From Falciphora oryzae (lineage: Eukaryota; Ascomycota; Sordariomycetes; Magnaporthales; Magnaporthaceae), in assembly GCA_000733355.1 (NCBI GenBank), contig JNVV01000037.1, positions 295,154 through 359,153 of the forward strand: a DNA stretch of 64,000 nucleotides. The letters are read 5' to 3'. The notes beneath the pieces are model-generated. The model saw only the letters and a program-made list of their open reading frames with translations, was not told the DNA's origin and searched no databases. Below are positions 1 through 11,607 of this stretch, piece by piece. The translations under genes and the position numbers were made by a program. The first letter of the stretch is position 1. Each line of letters begins with the position of its first letter.

Positions 1-1509
1 GTTTGAGTTTAACGATCCTGGCCTTTAGTTTTCGTTGGGCCCTAATAACTACAGCTGGGCTAACCAGTAAGTTTGTGTTTGCTCCTATGTTATACAGCCT
101 TTTAACGCGGAAGCCAATCCCATTTACCTATACGAAAGCGGTTTTAATAAACGAAAATATTAATTAACTTTTAATTCGGGCTAATATAAGTATAAAAACC
201 ACCGTAAAAATTTCCGGTGGTCCTACTTTTTTCCCGATTTATCCGACGAGGATAACTCGGTTTCCAATCCCTTTTTGCTTTGCTTAATTCCGATTGCAGC
301 AACTTTGCCTCGGTTCGGGCAATTTTTAAAAAAGTGCCGCTCGCTATACGTAAAGCATATACCAGTTTTAATATGGGCTTTACGCTTTGCCGGAATTAAA
401 GCTTTGCTATTTTTCGAATTGGAAATAGCTAAATTGCTGTCCCTGTTTTTCCGTTAATCGTTTTATGCTTTGTTTCGGGGTAATGATTTGCCGTCATTTC
501 TGGGTTTGTTGCGGTTGCTCCGTTAACTAGCTTTGCGCTCGCTGGTTTTTTCGTAGTATCGCTTTTAGCTATAGGCTGCGTTGGCGACGTTTTTGCTAAA
601 AACCTCGTAGTTAATATCCGGGTTTTAGGCATTGGTAAACAGCCGAAAGTTAAAATTCGGTAGGATATGCTCCCATAAAGTCATTTTCATATCGGTTACG
701 GCAATATTAGCTATTTGGGCTAAGTTATTAAAGCTGGCCAAAAACACGTGGATGTTTGTGTTTTTTATTAGGTCGTATTTTAGCTTTGCAAATTTGGCTT
801 GAGCGGCCGAAGTTTGGTTTGGGTTATAGTAGGTCGCGCTTAGGACCTAAACCATTTCAGTAACAAACGAGAATGGGTTATCGTCCGATAGAAGTTGTGG
901 TTGCAATACCTCCAATGGGCCGCCTTTAAAGTACTTTGTCAGTTTGTTCATCCGGCTTTTTTCCGTCCGGAAGGTTTCGTCGTTTTCCTTAAACTTGTTG
1001 GCTACGGTTTTAACCTATAAGTTAAAGGTTTTTTTATCGCTTTTGAAAATTTTGGGCGCGACGCTTCGTTTTTTGGCCTTGTTATCGTAGCGGGGATTTG
1101 CGCTTTTTACAATCGGTCCGTACGGTTTAAACACGGGGTTGGCGGTTTAACCAGTTGGAATAAACTGGGTACCCCCGAAAACACTGTCGGCGGGCGTCGC
1201 CTCCCGGGTTTGGCGGCTTCCTCCACCATTAGCCAATTGCGTTTGCAGCGCGGCAATTATATCTCTTAGTTTTTAAGCTTCCGCGGCGGAAATGCCAACT
1301 GCGGCAGCGTTCTGCCTGTTGTTACCCATTTTTTGCTCCGGACTGAGTTTTGGTTTGGCGGTGGACGGGACGTTGTCGGGTTTTTTGGGGTCACTATGGT
1401 CGGCCGATAGGCTGCTATTACCGGCCACAGTAATTGATTTTGCGTAAAGTGCTGTTTAAACCTCGGGGTTTTGGGGCGGCGCTATTTGGGCCGCGGTTCT
1501 TGAATGGAG
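1..1509 (-). pseudogene. Ty3/gypsy gag relic (window-edge element)
   Basis: Degenerate capsid (gag) region of an LTR retrotransposon read leftwards. Joining the minus-strand frames gives a retrotrans_gag-like helical stretch (around 650-1100) and a zinc knuckle at about 319-357 in which one Cys is now Tyr and the Gly before His is Arg (C-x2-Y-x3-RH-x4-C). That change, and the many TAG/TAA codons where Gln or Trp is expected, fit RIP. A start ATG followed by MGNNRQN lies near 1330. Only the 5' half of the element is inside the window; pol should lie to the left. The element continues to the right of the LINE insertion at 1526-2716. Confidence 0.6.
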
Positions 1510-1521
1510 TCGAGCTGATTG

Positions 1522-1525
<4 letters not shown>
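1510..1525. repeat. Target-site duplication, left copy (LINE)
   Basis: tcgagctgattggcga, identical to 2717-2732 on the other side of the LINE. It is directly followed by the (GA)n tail of the element. Confidence 0.9.
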
Positions 1526-1558
<33 letters not shown>

Positions 1559-2716
1559 TATTTAACGTCGGTAAGTCGGGATCTACCAGTCCCTGCCTCC
1601 CAGGGGGCATACGACGTGCTAGCGCTACCTAAGCTTGACACTAGGCTATGTGTTGCTATCGAGGCGGCTAACAAATCAAACCAAGGGGCAAGCCCAAGGC
1701 ACACGGAGTTCGGGCCGCATTCCGGCGCTCCTTGTTAGTGAGCGGGCAATCGGCAAAAGGGGCGAATAAACGCCGGGGCGCTGTAAGCGCTGCTGTTGGT
1801 GGTAGTGAAAGCTGTCGGCCGGCAAAGTGCCGGAAAAAGAGTGAGGCCGAGTGTGGCGGGAGGGATCGCAATAAACCCCCCCTGGGCCCGGCCGGAGGTG
1901 CGGGGGACTAACGAGCCTACTGTTGGTCCTAATAGTACAAAGGAAAAGTGAAAAATGCAAAGGAAAAGGAAAAGGGGAAATAGGTTATATGCGGGCTATT
2001 TAAACCCTGTTACTATCGCCCAGCGATAGTGTAATAGTTGGTAGTTTCGACGAACGAAGCAAAAAGGAAAGGCTTTTGCAATAGCCGTTTCCAATATCCG
2101 GGCCTATCAAAAGCCGGGGAAGGGTCCGTTGTGGGCCACTTGTTTTCTGCCGCCCTAGCCAGCCTGCAGTATACAGGGTGGGAAGGGGACTTGTTTCTTC
2201 CGCACCGGCACGGGTTGTCGTTTTCGTGCTGGAACTTTCGGTGGTACCAGTCGAAATCCCCATGCCCCGTGCGTGCGGCTATTAGCCGCTGTAACACCTT
2301 CCGGTGCAACTGCAAGGCTTCGGGTGCAGGCCGTGGTGCCGGCGGGAGGCCTATAGTTTTGTACCGGTCCGGTAGGTTGTTTTCGAACCAGGCGGTTCGG
2401 GCATCCCGGGCCATCTTCCGGGCTAAAGCCTTTACTCCGGCCACCGTTGGCTTGGAGTGTTGGGGTATCGACAAAGCCGATCCCAGCTTTGCTTCGGTAT
2501 CGGCCTCTTCGTTGCCGGGGATTCCCGTATGGCCCGGAGACCAACGGACGTGTACCCGGTATTTATCCATAAAGTAATGGACTTCTTTAAAGGCCCCTTG
2601 TGAGCTGTCGGGGGCCGTGCTTAAAAAGCCGTTAGCCGCCGAGGTGTTATCGAGGCACAAGTGAAAAGTGCAGTTGCGGAAGCTCCGAACGGCTTTACGG
2701 AGGCCCATCCGGCCCC
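1526..2716 (-). mobile_element. 5'-truncated non-LTR retrotransposon (Tad/I-like LINE)
   Basis: LINE copy inserted on the minus strand inside the gypsy relic. Its 3' end is the (TC)n tail (plus-strand GA repeat up to about 1556), preceded by a 3' UTR that recurs at 33005-33143 and 60476-60835. Its 5' end stops abruptly at 2716, within the RNase H domain, so endonuclease and reverse transcriptase are absent: a dead-on-arrival copy made by incomplete reverse transcription. Perfect 16-bp target duplications flank it. Confidence 0.85.
2013..2708 (-). pseudogene. LINE ORF2 C-terminus: RNase H and Cys-rich tail
   Basis: About 231 codons open to the truncation point. RNase H signatures in order: LCLDNTSAANGF-type strand with Asp, then RWSPGHTGIPGNEEAD with the catalytic His and Asp that end type I RNase H domains of fungal LINEs, then a C-terminal CxC..HPVYC zinc-binding motif common to Tad/I-clade ORF2 ends. 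The frame has no internal stop, unlike the surrounding gypsy sequence, so this insertion is younger than the RIP damage around it. The opposite-strand frame at 2038-2577 is a shadow. Confidence 0.8.
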
Positions 2717-2732
2717 TCGAGCTGATTGGCGA
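2717..2732. repeat. Target-site duplication, right copy (LINE)
   Basis: Second copy of tcgagctgattggcga; the gypsy sequence resumes after it. Confidence 0.9.
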
Positions 2733-3161
2733 TTCGCGGAAAGATAGCGTTTTTGTTTGGATATTGGCTGGTCCGATCCTGATTTTGACGCTTAATTAAG
2801 CCCCGACGGTGTTTGGCGTCGGTCTGGTTCTGGGTTCTAGGTTTTGGATTAGCGAATTGATTTGCGTCGCGCGCCGCCGCGACGTGAAGGAAAGGTGCCT
2901 ATTTCTGGATCGCCGGCAAGCGATTCAAATGAGTGTAAAATTGTATTACGGCCAAACTAGTGGAGGCACGGTGGCCTTGCATTGGCGCTATGAACGAAGA
3001 TTTTACATTGAAGAGAAAGGAAAGGAAATAGCGCTGGTCGCGCCGGCGCGACACGCGCCTAAAGTTGTCACGATCTGTGTGGCTTGTGCGCTTCGCCTGC
3101 CCCACAGATGTGACGGTGCCATTAGACGTATGGCTTGTGGCGGGACCGTCACAGTTACAGT
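2733..3161. other. Leader/LTR-like region with nested hairpins
   Basis: No coding sequence recognised. It probably holds the 5' leader and LTR of the minus-strand gypsy element. Two inverted repeats are visible: gtcac..tctgtg paired with cacagatgtgac (about 3067-3111), and a perfect 9-bp pair tgtgacggt / accgtcaca (about 3110-3152). The outer tgtgacgg at 3152 on the minus strand has the form of an LTR start. Sequence similar to the chromovirus LTR begins just to the right, so this element may have jumped into that LTR. Confidence 0.35.
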
Positions 3162-3532
3162 TCCAAACCAGGAGGTTAGTGGCATATTGTTTTAAACCAA
3201 AGGATTAGTGGCATATTGTTCCAAACCAAAGGGTTAGTGGCATATTGTTCCAAACCATAACGCACTAAAGCACAGCCAGCCCGGACGGGCATTATGGAGG
3301 AGGAAACTCTGCCGACGGCAGCCGAGGGGTGGCTGGGAGGCCGTGTATAAAAAGGGCCTGCAGGACCCCCTATAAAAAAAGTTCGAAGGCCAAACAATCG
3401 TTTTTTGTTTTTTGTTATCATTAGCTTATCGAGCTTTGCACAAACCAGATTATTAAGTTGCTAAACCTTTAAAATCCCCCTTTTTCCTTCAAACGTGACC
3501 TCTTTTCCTTAAGGAGGCCGCCGTTTGTTACA
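3162..3532 (+). repeat. Chromovirus 5' LTR (left-truncated)
   Basis: Matches 9213-9615: three near-tandem ggttagtggcat blocks, a cagccgaggggtggctggga segment, a TATA-like tgtataaaaag and the end ccgccgtttgttaca. The first hundred or so bases present in the 3' LTR are missing here. Differences between the two LTRs are mostly C/T and G/A transitions. Confidence 0.8.
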
Positions 3533-3578
3533 ACTTGATTGCTTCCTCTGCTCAAACCTTTAGCATTTATCAGGTACC

Positions 3579-4800
3579 ATGTCCGACTTTGGCGACTTCA
3601 TCGAGGTTAACGACGCCGGACGGGACGAGGATCCAAAGACAGGGTTATCCACCCTGCCCTTAGGACGCGAGCAACTTACCCCTAACAACCCTAAAGGTTA
3701 CCCCGAATTTAGCATTCATAGCGTTGCTTCCTATACCCGTTCCCAGCTCGCCTATTACGTTTTACGTAATTGCGTTCCTACTAAAATCCTGTTACAATTC
3801 CAAAAAGCTTTAATCGAACGGAAGGCAATGCGCGAAGCCTTTGGCCTCCCAAACGATTCGGACGATCCGGATCACCCTTAGCCCCAGCCTTAGCCTCGTT
3901 TTCGAGCTTCGACCCTTTGGCAGCATAGCTAGGAAATTAACCGCCCGTTAAAAAAACCTGCTAACCAGTTAGCACCCCGGGCACCATTACACCACTCCCT
4001 GGTTAGGGACGACGACGAGGAAAACGATACCTTTTTTTCGTACGAAAAGGATAAAGGCAGCTACAAAATCCTATGGAAAATGCCCGAATTGAAGCTTCCA
4101 AATTTAATATAGGATTTCGACCATTAGGAAAGCAAATTCGACTTTACTTTTAAAGCCAATTTTAACGGCTTTATTACGGCCAAATCACGCATCGCAGCCG
4201 CTATCGGAACTTTTAATAGCGACTTTAATTCCGCCTACAACGGCTCGCGCAAAACCAACCCCATTTTGGGCCTGCATTAGCGCAAATTCATGCGATAGCT
4301 CCGTAATACCATATTGCGAAAAGATTTTTTACTTTTTCGGGCTACTAACGATTTGCAACAACTTATGCAAAAAAACAACGAAAACCCCGGTGTTTTCGCA
4401 ATACGGTACCGACGCGTATGCGGCGAAGCAGGACAAGCAATAAACATTAACGGCTACGTGGTCCGTTTGGTTCCCGTTTTAAAAATCCAAATCACCCGTG
4501 GAATGCACCATAAAGCAAAGACTTTGGAGGACCTTATCGCTACAGCCCAAATCCTTTAGGATACTTTAGGTACGGGTGCCCGCGCCCCGTACGACGAGAA
4601 AAAGGATCCCTAAAAATCCTCCAATTAAAAAAACCAAAAGGAATCGAATAAGGATAAAAACGGGAAGTATAAACCCCGAAGCAGGCAGGAAAGGCGCGAC
4701 TAACGTCCCAATAGGGGCAACGGACGCACGATACTTTCACCCACCGAACGCTAACGACGTTAGGATAAAAACGCATGCATAAAATGTAGCAAGCCTAACT
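3579..4800 (+). pseudogene. Chromovirus gag relic
   Basis: Starts at ATG 3579 (MSDFGDFIEVND) 47 bases after the 5' LTR and stays open for 100 codons; further gag sequence follows in short frames (for example 4314-4559), with stops between. Gag would form the nucleocapsid of the particle. No intact zinc knuckle was found. The start is chosen because it is the first ATG after the LTR and opens the longest frame. The assignment rests on position before pol and a weak retrotrans_gag-like pattern. Confidence 0.55.
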
Positions 4801-5149
4801 ATATAGCGAAAAATTGCAAAAGCTCCTTTTCCGCTACCAAGCCCCTAACTAAGGACAACAAGCCCCTTCCGGACGGAAAAGCTAAAGTTAATTTTTTAAA
4901 GCGCAAAAAGGAGGAGGAGGACGGAAAAGAGCTAAGCGATAAGCGCCAAAAAATTAAAAAGGAACCCGGTTATCCCCGCACCGGTATTCCGTAACGACTA
5001 GCTTCGTATAACCCCTGCGCTCGTTACCAAAGGGACCGTTAGCGCTCCTAACGGCGGTCCAAAAGTTAGGGTCGAAATCGGCTTAAATACGTTCGCCAAA
5101 ATGAATACAGTTTCCATCACCTTTTGCAAATCCTTAGGATATTAACCTT

Positions 5150-8100
5150 ACAACCGTCCCAAGCACAACCACCAGTCTTTCATTTTAGCCGCTGCAAATA
5201 ATTAAAGTGTAAGGATTTACGGTGTTTATCACTTACGCTTAAGCCTTTATAACCAGTACGGCACCCCGGTAGAAGTTATCCGGCCGTTTTTTGCCATCGA
5301 TCGGAATTTAGCAAACGCCCCCATCCTTATAAGCATGCCATTAATGCAAGAACTGGCTATGGACCTTTACCCGGCTGAAAAAACTTGGCGTTTTAACCAA
5401 CGCCCGCGCATTTATTAACTATCCGCATACCAATTCCGAAAAAAACTCTAAGCAAAGGATCGTATATTTGTTTGTTTTATTCGCTTTAACCCTTTTATCG
5501 TCCCCAAAAAGGACGATTCGTTCGAGGACCTTCCGAACGAACCGCCGGATTTAGGGAACGTTTTTATAAGCCTCCGAAAAAGCCATTCCAACGTGTTCGA
5601 CGTCCGTAAAGGAAAAATGCTTCCGAAATATGGCCACGGTAACTACGCCATCGATTTAATCCCGGGCAAAAAGCCCCCGTGGAAGCAGATTTATCATTTG
5701 TTTCCCGCCGAATCCGAAGCGCTCCGGGAGTATTTCGCTAATGCCCTCGCATAAGGCATTATTTGCAAATCGCAATTACCCGCAGGAGCACCTGTTATTT
5801 TTATCCCTAAAAAGGATGGCACGTTGCGTTTATGCGTCGATTACCGAGGGCTAAACGATATCACTATTAAAAACAAAGCACCCCTTTTATTTATTAGGGA
5901 AATACTCGACCGGTTAAACGGTGCCAAATGCTTTTCCAAAATCGACCTTGTTAACGCCTATTATCGATTTCGCATTAAAGAAGGCGACGAGTGGAAAACC
6001 GCGTTCCGTACCAAATACGGGCATTACGAGTACCTCGTGCTACCTTTCGGGCTTACCAACGCCCCAGCATCGTTTTAAAGCTATATTAACCGGGCTTTAC
6101 GAGGCCTAATAAACGATTTCGTTATCGTTTATTTGGACGATATCCTTATTTATTCCAATAGTAAAAAGGAACACTAGTACCATTTAAAGTTGGTCCTAAA
6201 TCGATTTCGCGCTTTCGAGCTTTACGCCAACCCGAAAAAGTGCACCTTTTTCCAGTAGGAACTTAAGTTCCTAAGTTTTATCGTTAATACCGAAAGGCTT
6301 AAAATGGACCTTGCGCGTGTCCAAGTTATTCGCGAATGGATTAACCACCCACCTCGTACGTATAAAAATATCCAAATTTTTATTGGATTTTGCAACTTTT
6401 ACCAACGATTTATCCACGGCTTTTCCCGCATAGCGAAGCTTTTATACGACCTTTTGCAAAAGATAAAAAACGGACGCAAGCTAGGCCAAATAGGCCATTA
6501 TTGGCAGAAACCACAGCAGCAAGCGTTTAAGGACCTAATTAACGCTTTTACAACCGCGCTAATGCTACAGCACTACGACCCGCGTTTACTTTTGCGGTTG
6601 GAAACGGATGCTTTCGATTTTGCCAGGGTAGGCATTTTGTCGCAAAAGCACGGCGACTAATGGCACCCCATAGCCTTTTGGTCCCAAAAGTTTAAAGGGG
6701 CCGAAATCCGGTACCCTATGTACGATAAGGAACTTTTCGCGATAGTGGGAAGTTTTCGCCATTAGCGACATTACCTCGAAGGAACGCAAGCTATAAAGGT
6801 ATTTTCAAATTATAAGAATTTAAAGGCTTTTATAAAGCAGGAGCGCTTAAACGGACGTTAGGCACGCTAGCTACTACAGTTAGCGCCGTACGATTTCGAG
6901 ATTAAATACCAGCTAGGGTCCTTAAACCCGGCGGACGCTCCATTTCGTCGACCGGATTATATGGACGGTTAAAAGGAAGGATAGGAAACTTTTATTAAAA
7001 AGCTTTTACCGACGCTATTTAATAAAATGGGTTGGAAAAACGTATTTAGTTATAAATAGCACGCAGCAAAGGATATTGCTAAGGGAGTGACGCCCAATAA
7101 GCTTCCTTAGCCAGTAAGCGCAAAAAGCGCACCTAACGAGCGATCCCCCGAAAATTTTGTTTTTAACCGGCGAAGCGAACGGGATAGCGTACGTTTAGCA
7201 CAATTTACGTTGGCCGACGATCTAAACACCTTTAGGGTTATCCATGCCCTACAGGTGCAATTTGTTATTCGCTAGGAGGCACGTACCGCTTTGGATTGGC
7301 TTAAAAGCAACGCATCGGACTCCTTTAAAGGGATCCCAACGTCGCTAAAAAATGGATTGGGGACGTATAAAAGCGGGATCCGGCGAATATAAATTTGCTT
7401 AAAAGGCTAATAAAAATTAAAAAGCCCCGCCTGCTAGTACCTAACGCGAAATATACCGCACCGTACCGAAATACTAAAACGACGCCTTGGTAGCGAAAAG
7501 CATCGTACTTCCACTTAACTGACGGTAACGAGTTAATTTTCCGGGGAAGCCAGGTTTATGTCCTTGCAAACGAGGCCTTAAAAACCGAAATTTTGAAACA
7601 ATTTTACGATTTTCCAGGAGCCGGTTATTGGGGCGTGGCCAAAACCCTAGATTTAATCCAGCGCTTTTTTTGGTAGGATAGGGTTAAAAGGGATATTATT
7701 ACATATGTAGCATCGTGCTTTTAGTGCTAAAGGAAAGCGATTTATCGTTACAAGCCTTACGGCAAATTTAAACCCCTACCACCGCCAAAGGACGGATAGC
7801 CTATGAAAAAGATTTCTTTGGATTGGGTAACTGGCCTACCTAAAAGCAGGACGGCGAATGGTTAGGTTTTTAACGCGATTTTCGTCGTCGTGTGCCGGTT
7901 AACCAAATACGTGGTGCTTATCCCTACACGAACGGATACAAGCGCCGGACAGTTCGCAAAACTGTTTTTTAAGCGTATCGAATGCGTGTTCGGCACTCCT
8001 AAAAGCATCGTTAGCGATTGGGACAGCCGCATTACCAGTACCTTTTGGGAGGAAATGTGCAAATACCAAATTATTAAAAGACGCATATCGACCGCCTACT

Positions 8101-8880
8101 ATCTTTAAACGGACGGGCAAACGGAAGTCCTAAATCGTGTAATCGAGGATTACTTTCGCAACTATTGCGCTGGTTTGGAAAATTCCTGGGCATTATTGCT
8201 ACTATTAGCAGCGTACGCTTATAACAATAGCAGGAACTTTACTATAAGGCATTCGCTATTTTACTTTTTATACAGATCGGATTGCGAAATGCGGATTAAT
8301 ATCGCGGACGATATCCCTAAGGGGAGGGTACCCGCAGTAAGGAACCGTATCGAACGGCTTTACGCAATGCGTAAAAAATTTAAGGAAACGTTGTTGCAAG
8401 CATAAAAACGGTTAGCTAAATACTATAATAAAAACTATACCCCCATGCAATTCGCAGTTGGAAATTTGGTAAAGTTATCCACGAAAAACCTGCGGTTAAA
8501 AAACAAAAAGTTAGCACCCAAATGGATCGGCCCCTTTCGGATCACCGAACGCATCGGTTAGTAAGCTTACCGATTGGCACTTCCCGAGCACTACCGCCGT
8601 TTGCACGACGTTTTCCCTATGCAGTATTTTAAGCGGTACACTGCTAAAGAACAAGGAGATGAGGTGCCGCTGCCTATGCCCGAGTACGAGGACGATTAAA
8701 ACGAATGGGAAGTCGAAAAGGTACGAGACGAGGGCCATATTAAGGGCAAGAAGTACTACTTGGTTAAATGGAAGGACTGGCCGGCAAAATATAACACTTG
8801 GGAATTAGAGGAGCATTTCCAAAACGTACCCGCGAAAGTGCGAGCTTTTTAAAAAGCCCGAGGTCGGAGGAACCAAAAGA
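5150..8880 (+). pseudogene. Chromovirus pol relic (PR-RT-RH-IN-chromodomain)
   Basis: Reverse transcriptase: [10 protein letters not shown] near 5827, [15 protein letters not shown] near 5935, [12 protein letters not shown] near 6044, and the catalytic YLDDIL at 6130-6147. RNase H: AFWSQKF and YPMYDKELFAIV (about 6670-6750). Integrase: first Asp at 7820, second Asp in IVSDWDSR at 8015, Glu in GQTEV at 8122, so the DDE triad is recognisable. Chromodomain at about 8702-8850 (WEVEKVRDEG, YYLVKWKDWP, NTWELEEHF), which in this group is thought to guide integration to heterochromatin. At least fifteen in-frame TAG/TAA codons break the frame; the element cannot act alone. Confidence 0.85.
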
Positions 8881-9103
8881 TCCGCGAGCTCCAGGACGTG
8901 AAGCCAAATAGTGAAAAGGAGCCCTAAAAATCGCCAAATTGGTTATCCTTTTCCAAAGGTTTTATTGGAAACCAGCGCCTACCTTTAGGCGAAGGGAAAA
9001 AAACGGTTAACGCTTTTGCGAATCTATAAAGATTTGTCGTTATACCAGGAAGAAAGAGGAAAAGGTTGGAGGCCGAAGACAGCTTTTTTAGGAGGGGGAT
9101 AGT

Positions 9104-9615
9104 TGTAACACCCCGATCCGCAGCCACGATTAGCAGCTTTAAAAACCGCTACCGGTAGCTTTAAAAGGGGACTCCGGTAGTGGCTAAAGGGGTGTACGCT
9201 AAAGTGGCATGTTGTTCCAAACCAGGAGGTTAGTGGCATGTTGTTCCAGATTAAGAGGTTAGTGGCATGTTGTTTTAAACCAAAGGATTAGTGGTATGTT
9301 GTTCCAGACCAAAGGGTTAGTAGCATATTGTTCCAAACTATAACGCACCAAAGCATAGCCAGCCCGGACGGGCATTATGGAGGAGGAGATTTTGCCGACG
9401 GCAGCCGAGGGGTGGCTGGGAGGCCGTGCATAAAAAGGGCTTGCAGGACCCCCTATGAAGGGAGTTCGAAGGCTAAGCAATCGTTTTTTGTTTTTTGTTA
9501 TCATTAGCTTGTCGAGCTTTGCACAAACCAGACTGTTGAGTTGCTAAACCTTTGAGATCCCCCTTTTTCCTTCAAACGTGACCTCCCTTCCCTAAGGAGG
9601 CCGCCGTTTGTTACA
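9104..9615 (+). repeat. Chromovirus 3' LTR
   Basis: Begins tgtaaca and ends tgttaca, a perfect 7-bp terminal inverted repeat with TG..CA ends. A purine tract ending in aggaggggga lies directly before it. About four copies of a ggttagtggcatgttgttcc block lie in its U3 part. Confidence 0.85.
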
Positions 9616-10071
9616 CCAACTCCTATTTATACGGCTATAGGCCAAATTGCAAAAGGGGCGAAAGCGATAATGCATAAAGTAGCCTTTTTCCAAACCGAAG
9701 TATCCACGTTTAAAAAGGCGAACGAGGTATTAAACAAATGCCGGAGGGCTAAAAAAACACGTGTTCAATTTGGAAGATCACTTACCATCGAAAAGGTACG
9801 AAATGTTCTAGACCAATAAAAGCTGGATGGACAGTTACAGCAAAAAATGCGCGACTATAGGGTCCAAAAAGGGAAAGCGATAACAACTCGTCGGCGATGT
9901 AGCACTTGCGGCAAAACCGGACACAATGCGCGCACCTGTTAAAAATAAGTAGAAATGTTCGATGTATATAGTTCCGAATAGTTTGAATAGATTCCTGGCG
10001 TTGTTGGGTTGGCATGCGCGTCGATTGACCGGAGGTCGGGTGTGGGTGCGCCACTCGCTTGTGAACCACGT
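9616..10071 (+). pseudogene. Fot1/pogo transposase C-terminus and right TIR
   Basis: Last part of a Tc1/mariner-superfamily (Fot1/pogo, DDE_1) transposase. The tail shows the basic stretch ending KAITTRRR followed by a zinc knuckle C-x2-C-x4-H-x4-C (CSTCGKTGHNARTC, 9898-9939), the usual C-terminal signature of this family. A TAG/TAA replaces Gln codons upstream. The element ends at 10071 with the inverted terminal sequence acgtggttcacaagcgagtg (read from the end inwards) next to TA, the standard target duplication of the superfamily. The N-terminal part has been displaced by the chromovirus, presumably to the left of the window. Its TIR matches the MITE at 50116-50545. Confidence 0.75.
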
Positions 10072-10131
10072 TAGTTCTTTTTTAACCAAACGTTTTAAGC
10101 TTTTAAATGCACTTGTTGGTAAAGGGGTTTC

Positions 10132-10354
10132 TGTCGGATTACGTTAGCAGCGCGTGCATCCCCACGCTTCGTGGAGCCGCAGGCCCACGGGCCGTGCGCT
10201 CCCACGAGCCTACAAAAGGGGATCTTGCGATCCCCTTCCTGTAATTAGATTCCTTCCCCTTTATGCATTAATACAAACACTTTCCAGATCTATAGATCTT
10301 TGTTCTTTCCTTTGGGAGATCTCCGAGCCTACAGGAGTAACACTCCTACCATCA
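10132..10354 (+). repeat. Solo LTR, copia-like, TSD gtttc
   Basis: Starts tgtcgg and ends accatca (TG..CA), flanked by perfect 5-bp duplications gtttc at 10127-10131 and 10355-10359. Its 3' end (ggagatctccgagcc, acaggagta, actcctacca) is shared with the solo LTR at 51882-52174, so the two belong to related families. Confidence 0.8.
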
Positions 10355-10429
10355 GTTTCCAAGCACCAAAAAACTAGCAAAAAACAAAAAAACAAAAAAC
10401 CATTTACCACCAAACCTGCCCTGAATCTC

Positions 10430-10700
10430 CAGAGCTCGAACGTGGTGGCGTAGGTCCTCGTGCTCTGCCACGCGGCAGAGCCGATGCAGATCGTCCGTGC
10501 ACGGGTTGATAGACCCGCGTCTCGAAGAAGGTCTTGCCAAAGACATCTTGCGCAGCGGCTGAGATTTTGCGATTGACGAGGCGGACGGCGAATATGCTGG
10601 GACCGTGATGTTCCAGAAAACTGAGAATGTGAGCTGAAGCTCAGGAGCTAAGTTCAGCAGACGGGACGGAGACACCACTTCGTGGTGCGCCATCTTGGAA
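10430..10700 (-). pseudogene. F-box protein gene fragment, frameshifted
   Basis: Three minus-strand frames in a row read like one fungal F-box protein: SRLLNLAPELQL, then (frame change near 10633) HILSFLEHHG with RLVNRKISAAAQDVF, then (frame change near 10470) VAEHEDLRHHVRALEIQG. The first two blocks fit the F-box consensus (LPxEL..I..FL....LRLV.R....A). The third fits the segment after it in many fungal F-box proteins (xxHxxLxxHVRxLxI). F-box proteins recruit substrates to SCF ubiquitin ligases. Two frameshifts and the lack of any C-terminal domain point to a relic. Assignment from pattern only. Confidence 0.45.
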
Positions 10701-10739
10701 CCCAAGGCGAGGACGGCCATTGCTCCAAACAAGTGACCG

Positions 10740-11343
10740 AAGATAGGTATGAAGTACCGCCTCTGCTAATAAAAAGAGGAAAGATAACCTTAGATGTGGG
10801 CCGCTTTTATACCCATTTATTACACGACTGTCTTGAGTGATCAATGGGATTTCACCTATTCTTTGGTCTTGACGTAATGCAGTGAACCGGCAGAGGAAAT
10901 GGTGAGTGGCGTTCGATAGGACGTCAGCTCTGACTTTTTCATCTTCACTGCCTGTCCAGCTCACGCGATATCATGCACTTAAGAAACTCGCACAGGGCCC
11001 CTTTATTAGTACCGTTACCACAGGAGAATTAAGCCATCGACTCCTATTTCCTTTGCTATCCCCCGTTTCCCTTGCTCCTAAGCTTTAATTTTCTTTTTCA
11101 CTTTTATTTCGTCCTCCTTTTCCCTTTCTTTCCCTTTTCCCTTTCCCCTCCTTTCTCTCCTCCTTTCCCTATTCCACCCTTGATTCCCATTCCGTGCGCA
11201 GACTCCCTCCACCTGTAAGCTTTAGAGGATGAATAGTTAATTAGGCGGCATAGGCGGCTCCCAACCACTGTAGCCTTCCTTACGGTTACGGTCCTCTCTT
11301 CGCCTACAGGCCTCACCGGAGCCTCGCTTCAGATTAGGGACCA
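10740..11343. other. No gene recognised
   Basis: Mixed sequence with a pyrimidine-rich strand at about 11080-11180; no domain, repeat or RNA gene could be supported. Confidence 0.4.
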
Positions 11344-11607
11344 CTACTGCTGAACCCCGCCCATGGTCAATGGGGCTCCTCGGCCTCCTGAGCCACTGTG
11401 GCGTCTGTCGGCGAGTCGCCGGAGCGGAACCCCTGGCTCTAGACTCTCGAGCTCCTGCACTAGTCTCCGCTCAAAATACCAGTTGAGGATGTAGTTCCAG
11501 CAAAAGACGAGCGTCATAAATGTGAGGCAGATAGCGATGAGGTAGAAGACCACGACGAGGCCCTGTTGTCCTCGATCTAGCCTGTGCCACAACTTGCTGA
11601 GATTCAT
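11344..11607 (-). CDS. Small single-pass membrane protein, unrecognised
   Basis: From the inner Met at 11607 the frame gives about 87 residues: MNLSKLWHRLDRGQQG, then one strongly hydrophobic segment (residues about 17-43, LVVVFYLIAICLTFMTLVFC), then a charged tail with FERRLVQELESLEP. This looks like a tail or signal-anchored membrane protein. The frame is open further upstream to 11733, and a GTGAGT near 11735 could be a donor site joining an upstream exon (about 11738-11800), so the start is uncertain. No family recognised. Confidence 0.4.
   Translation of the reverse strand: MNLSKLWHRLDRGQQGLVVVFYLIAICLTFMTLVFCWNYILNWYFERRLVQELESLEPGVPLRRLADRRHSGSGGRGAPLTMGGVQQ

Larger units (their letters stand above)
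3162..9615 (+). mobile_element. RIP-degraded Ty3/gypsy chromovirus with two LTRs
   Basis: Order on the plus strand: LTR, gag, protease, reverse transcriptase, RNase H, integrase, chromodomain, polypurine tract (about 9089-9100), LTR. This is the gypsy order, and the C-terminal chromodomain makes it a chromovirus. Reading frames are recognisable throughout but broken by many TAG and TAA codons, nearly all where Gln or Trp is conserved, as expected after RIP. The 5' LTR is cut at its left side. The right edge sits in a Fot1/pogo transposase gene, so this element had interrupted that transposon. Confidence 0.85.

Noticed and set aside
2038..2577. 179-codon plus-strand frame
   Set aside because: Antisense of the LINE RNase H domain.
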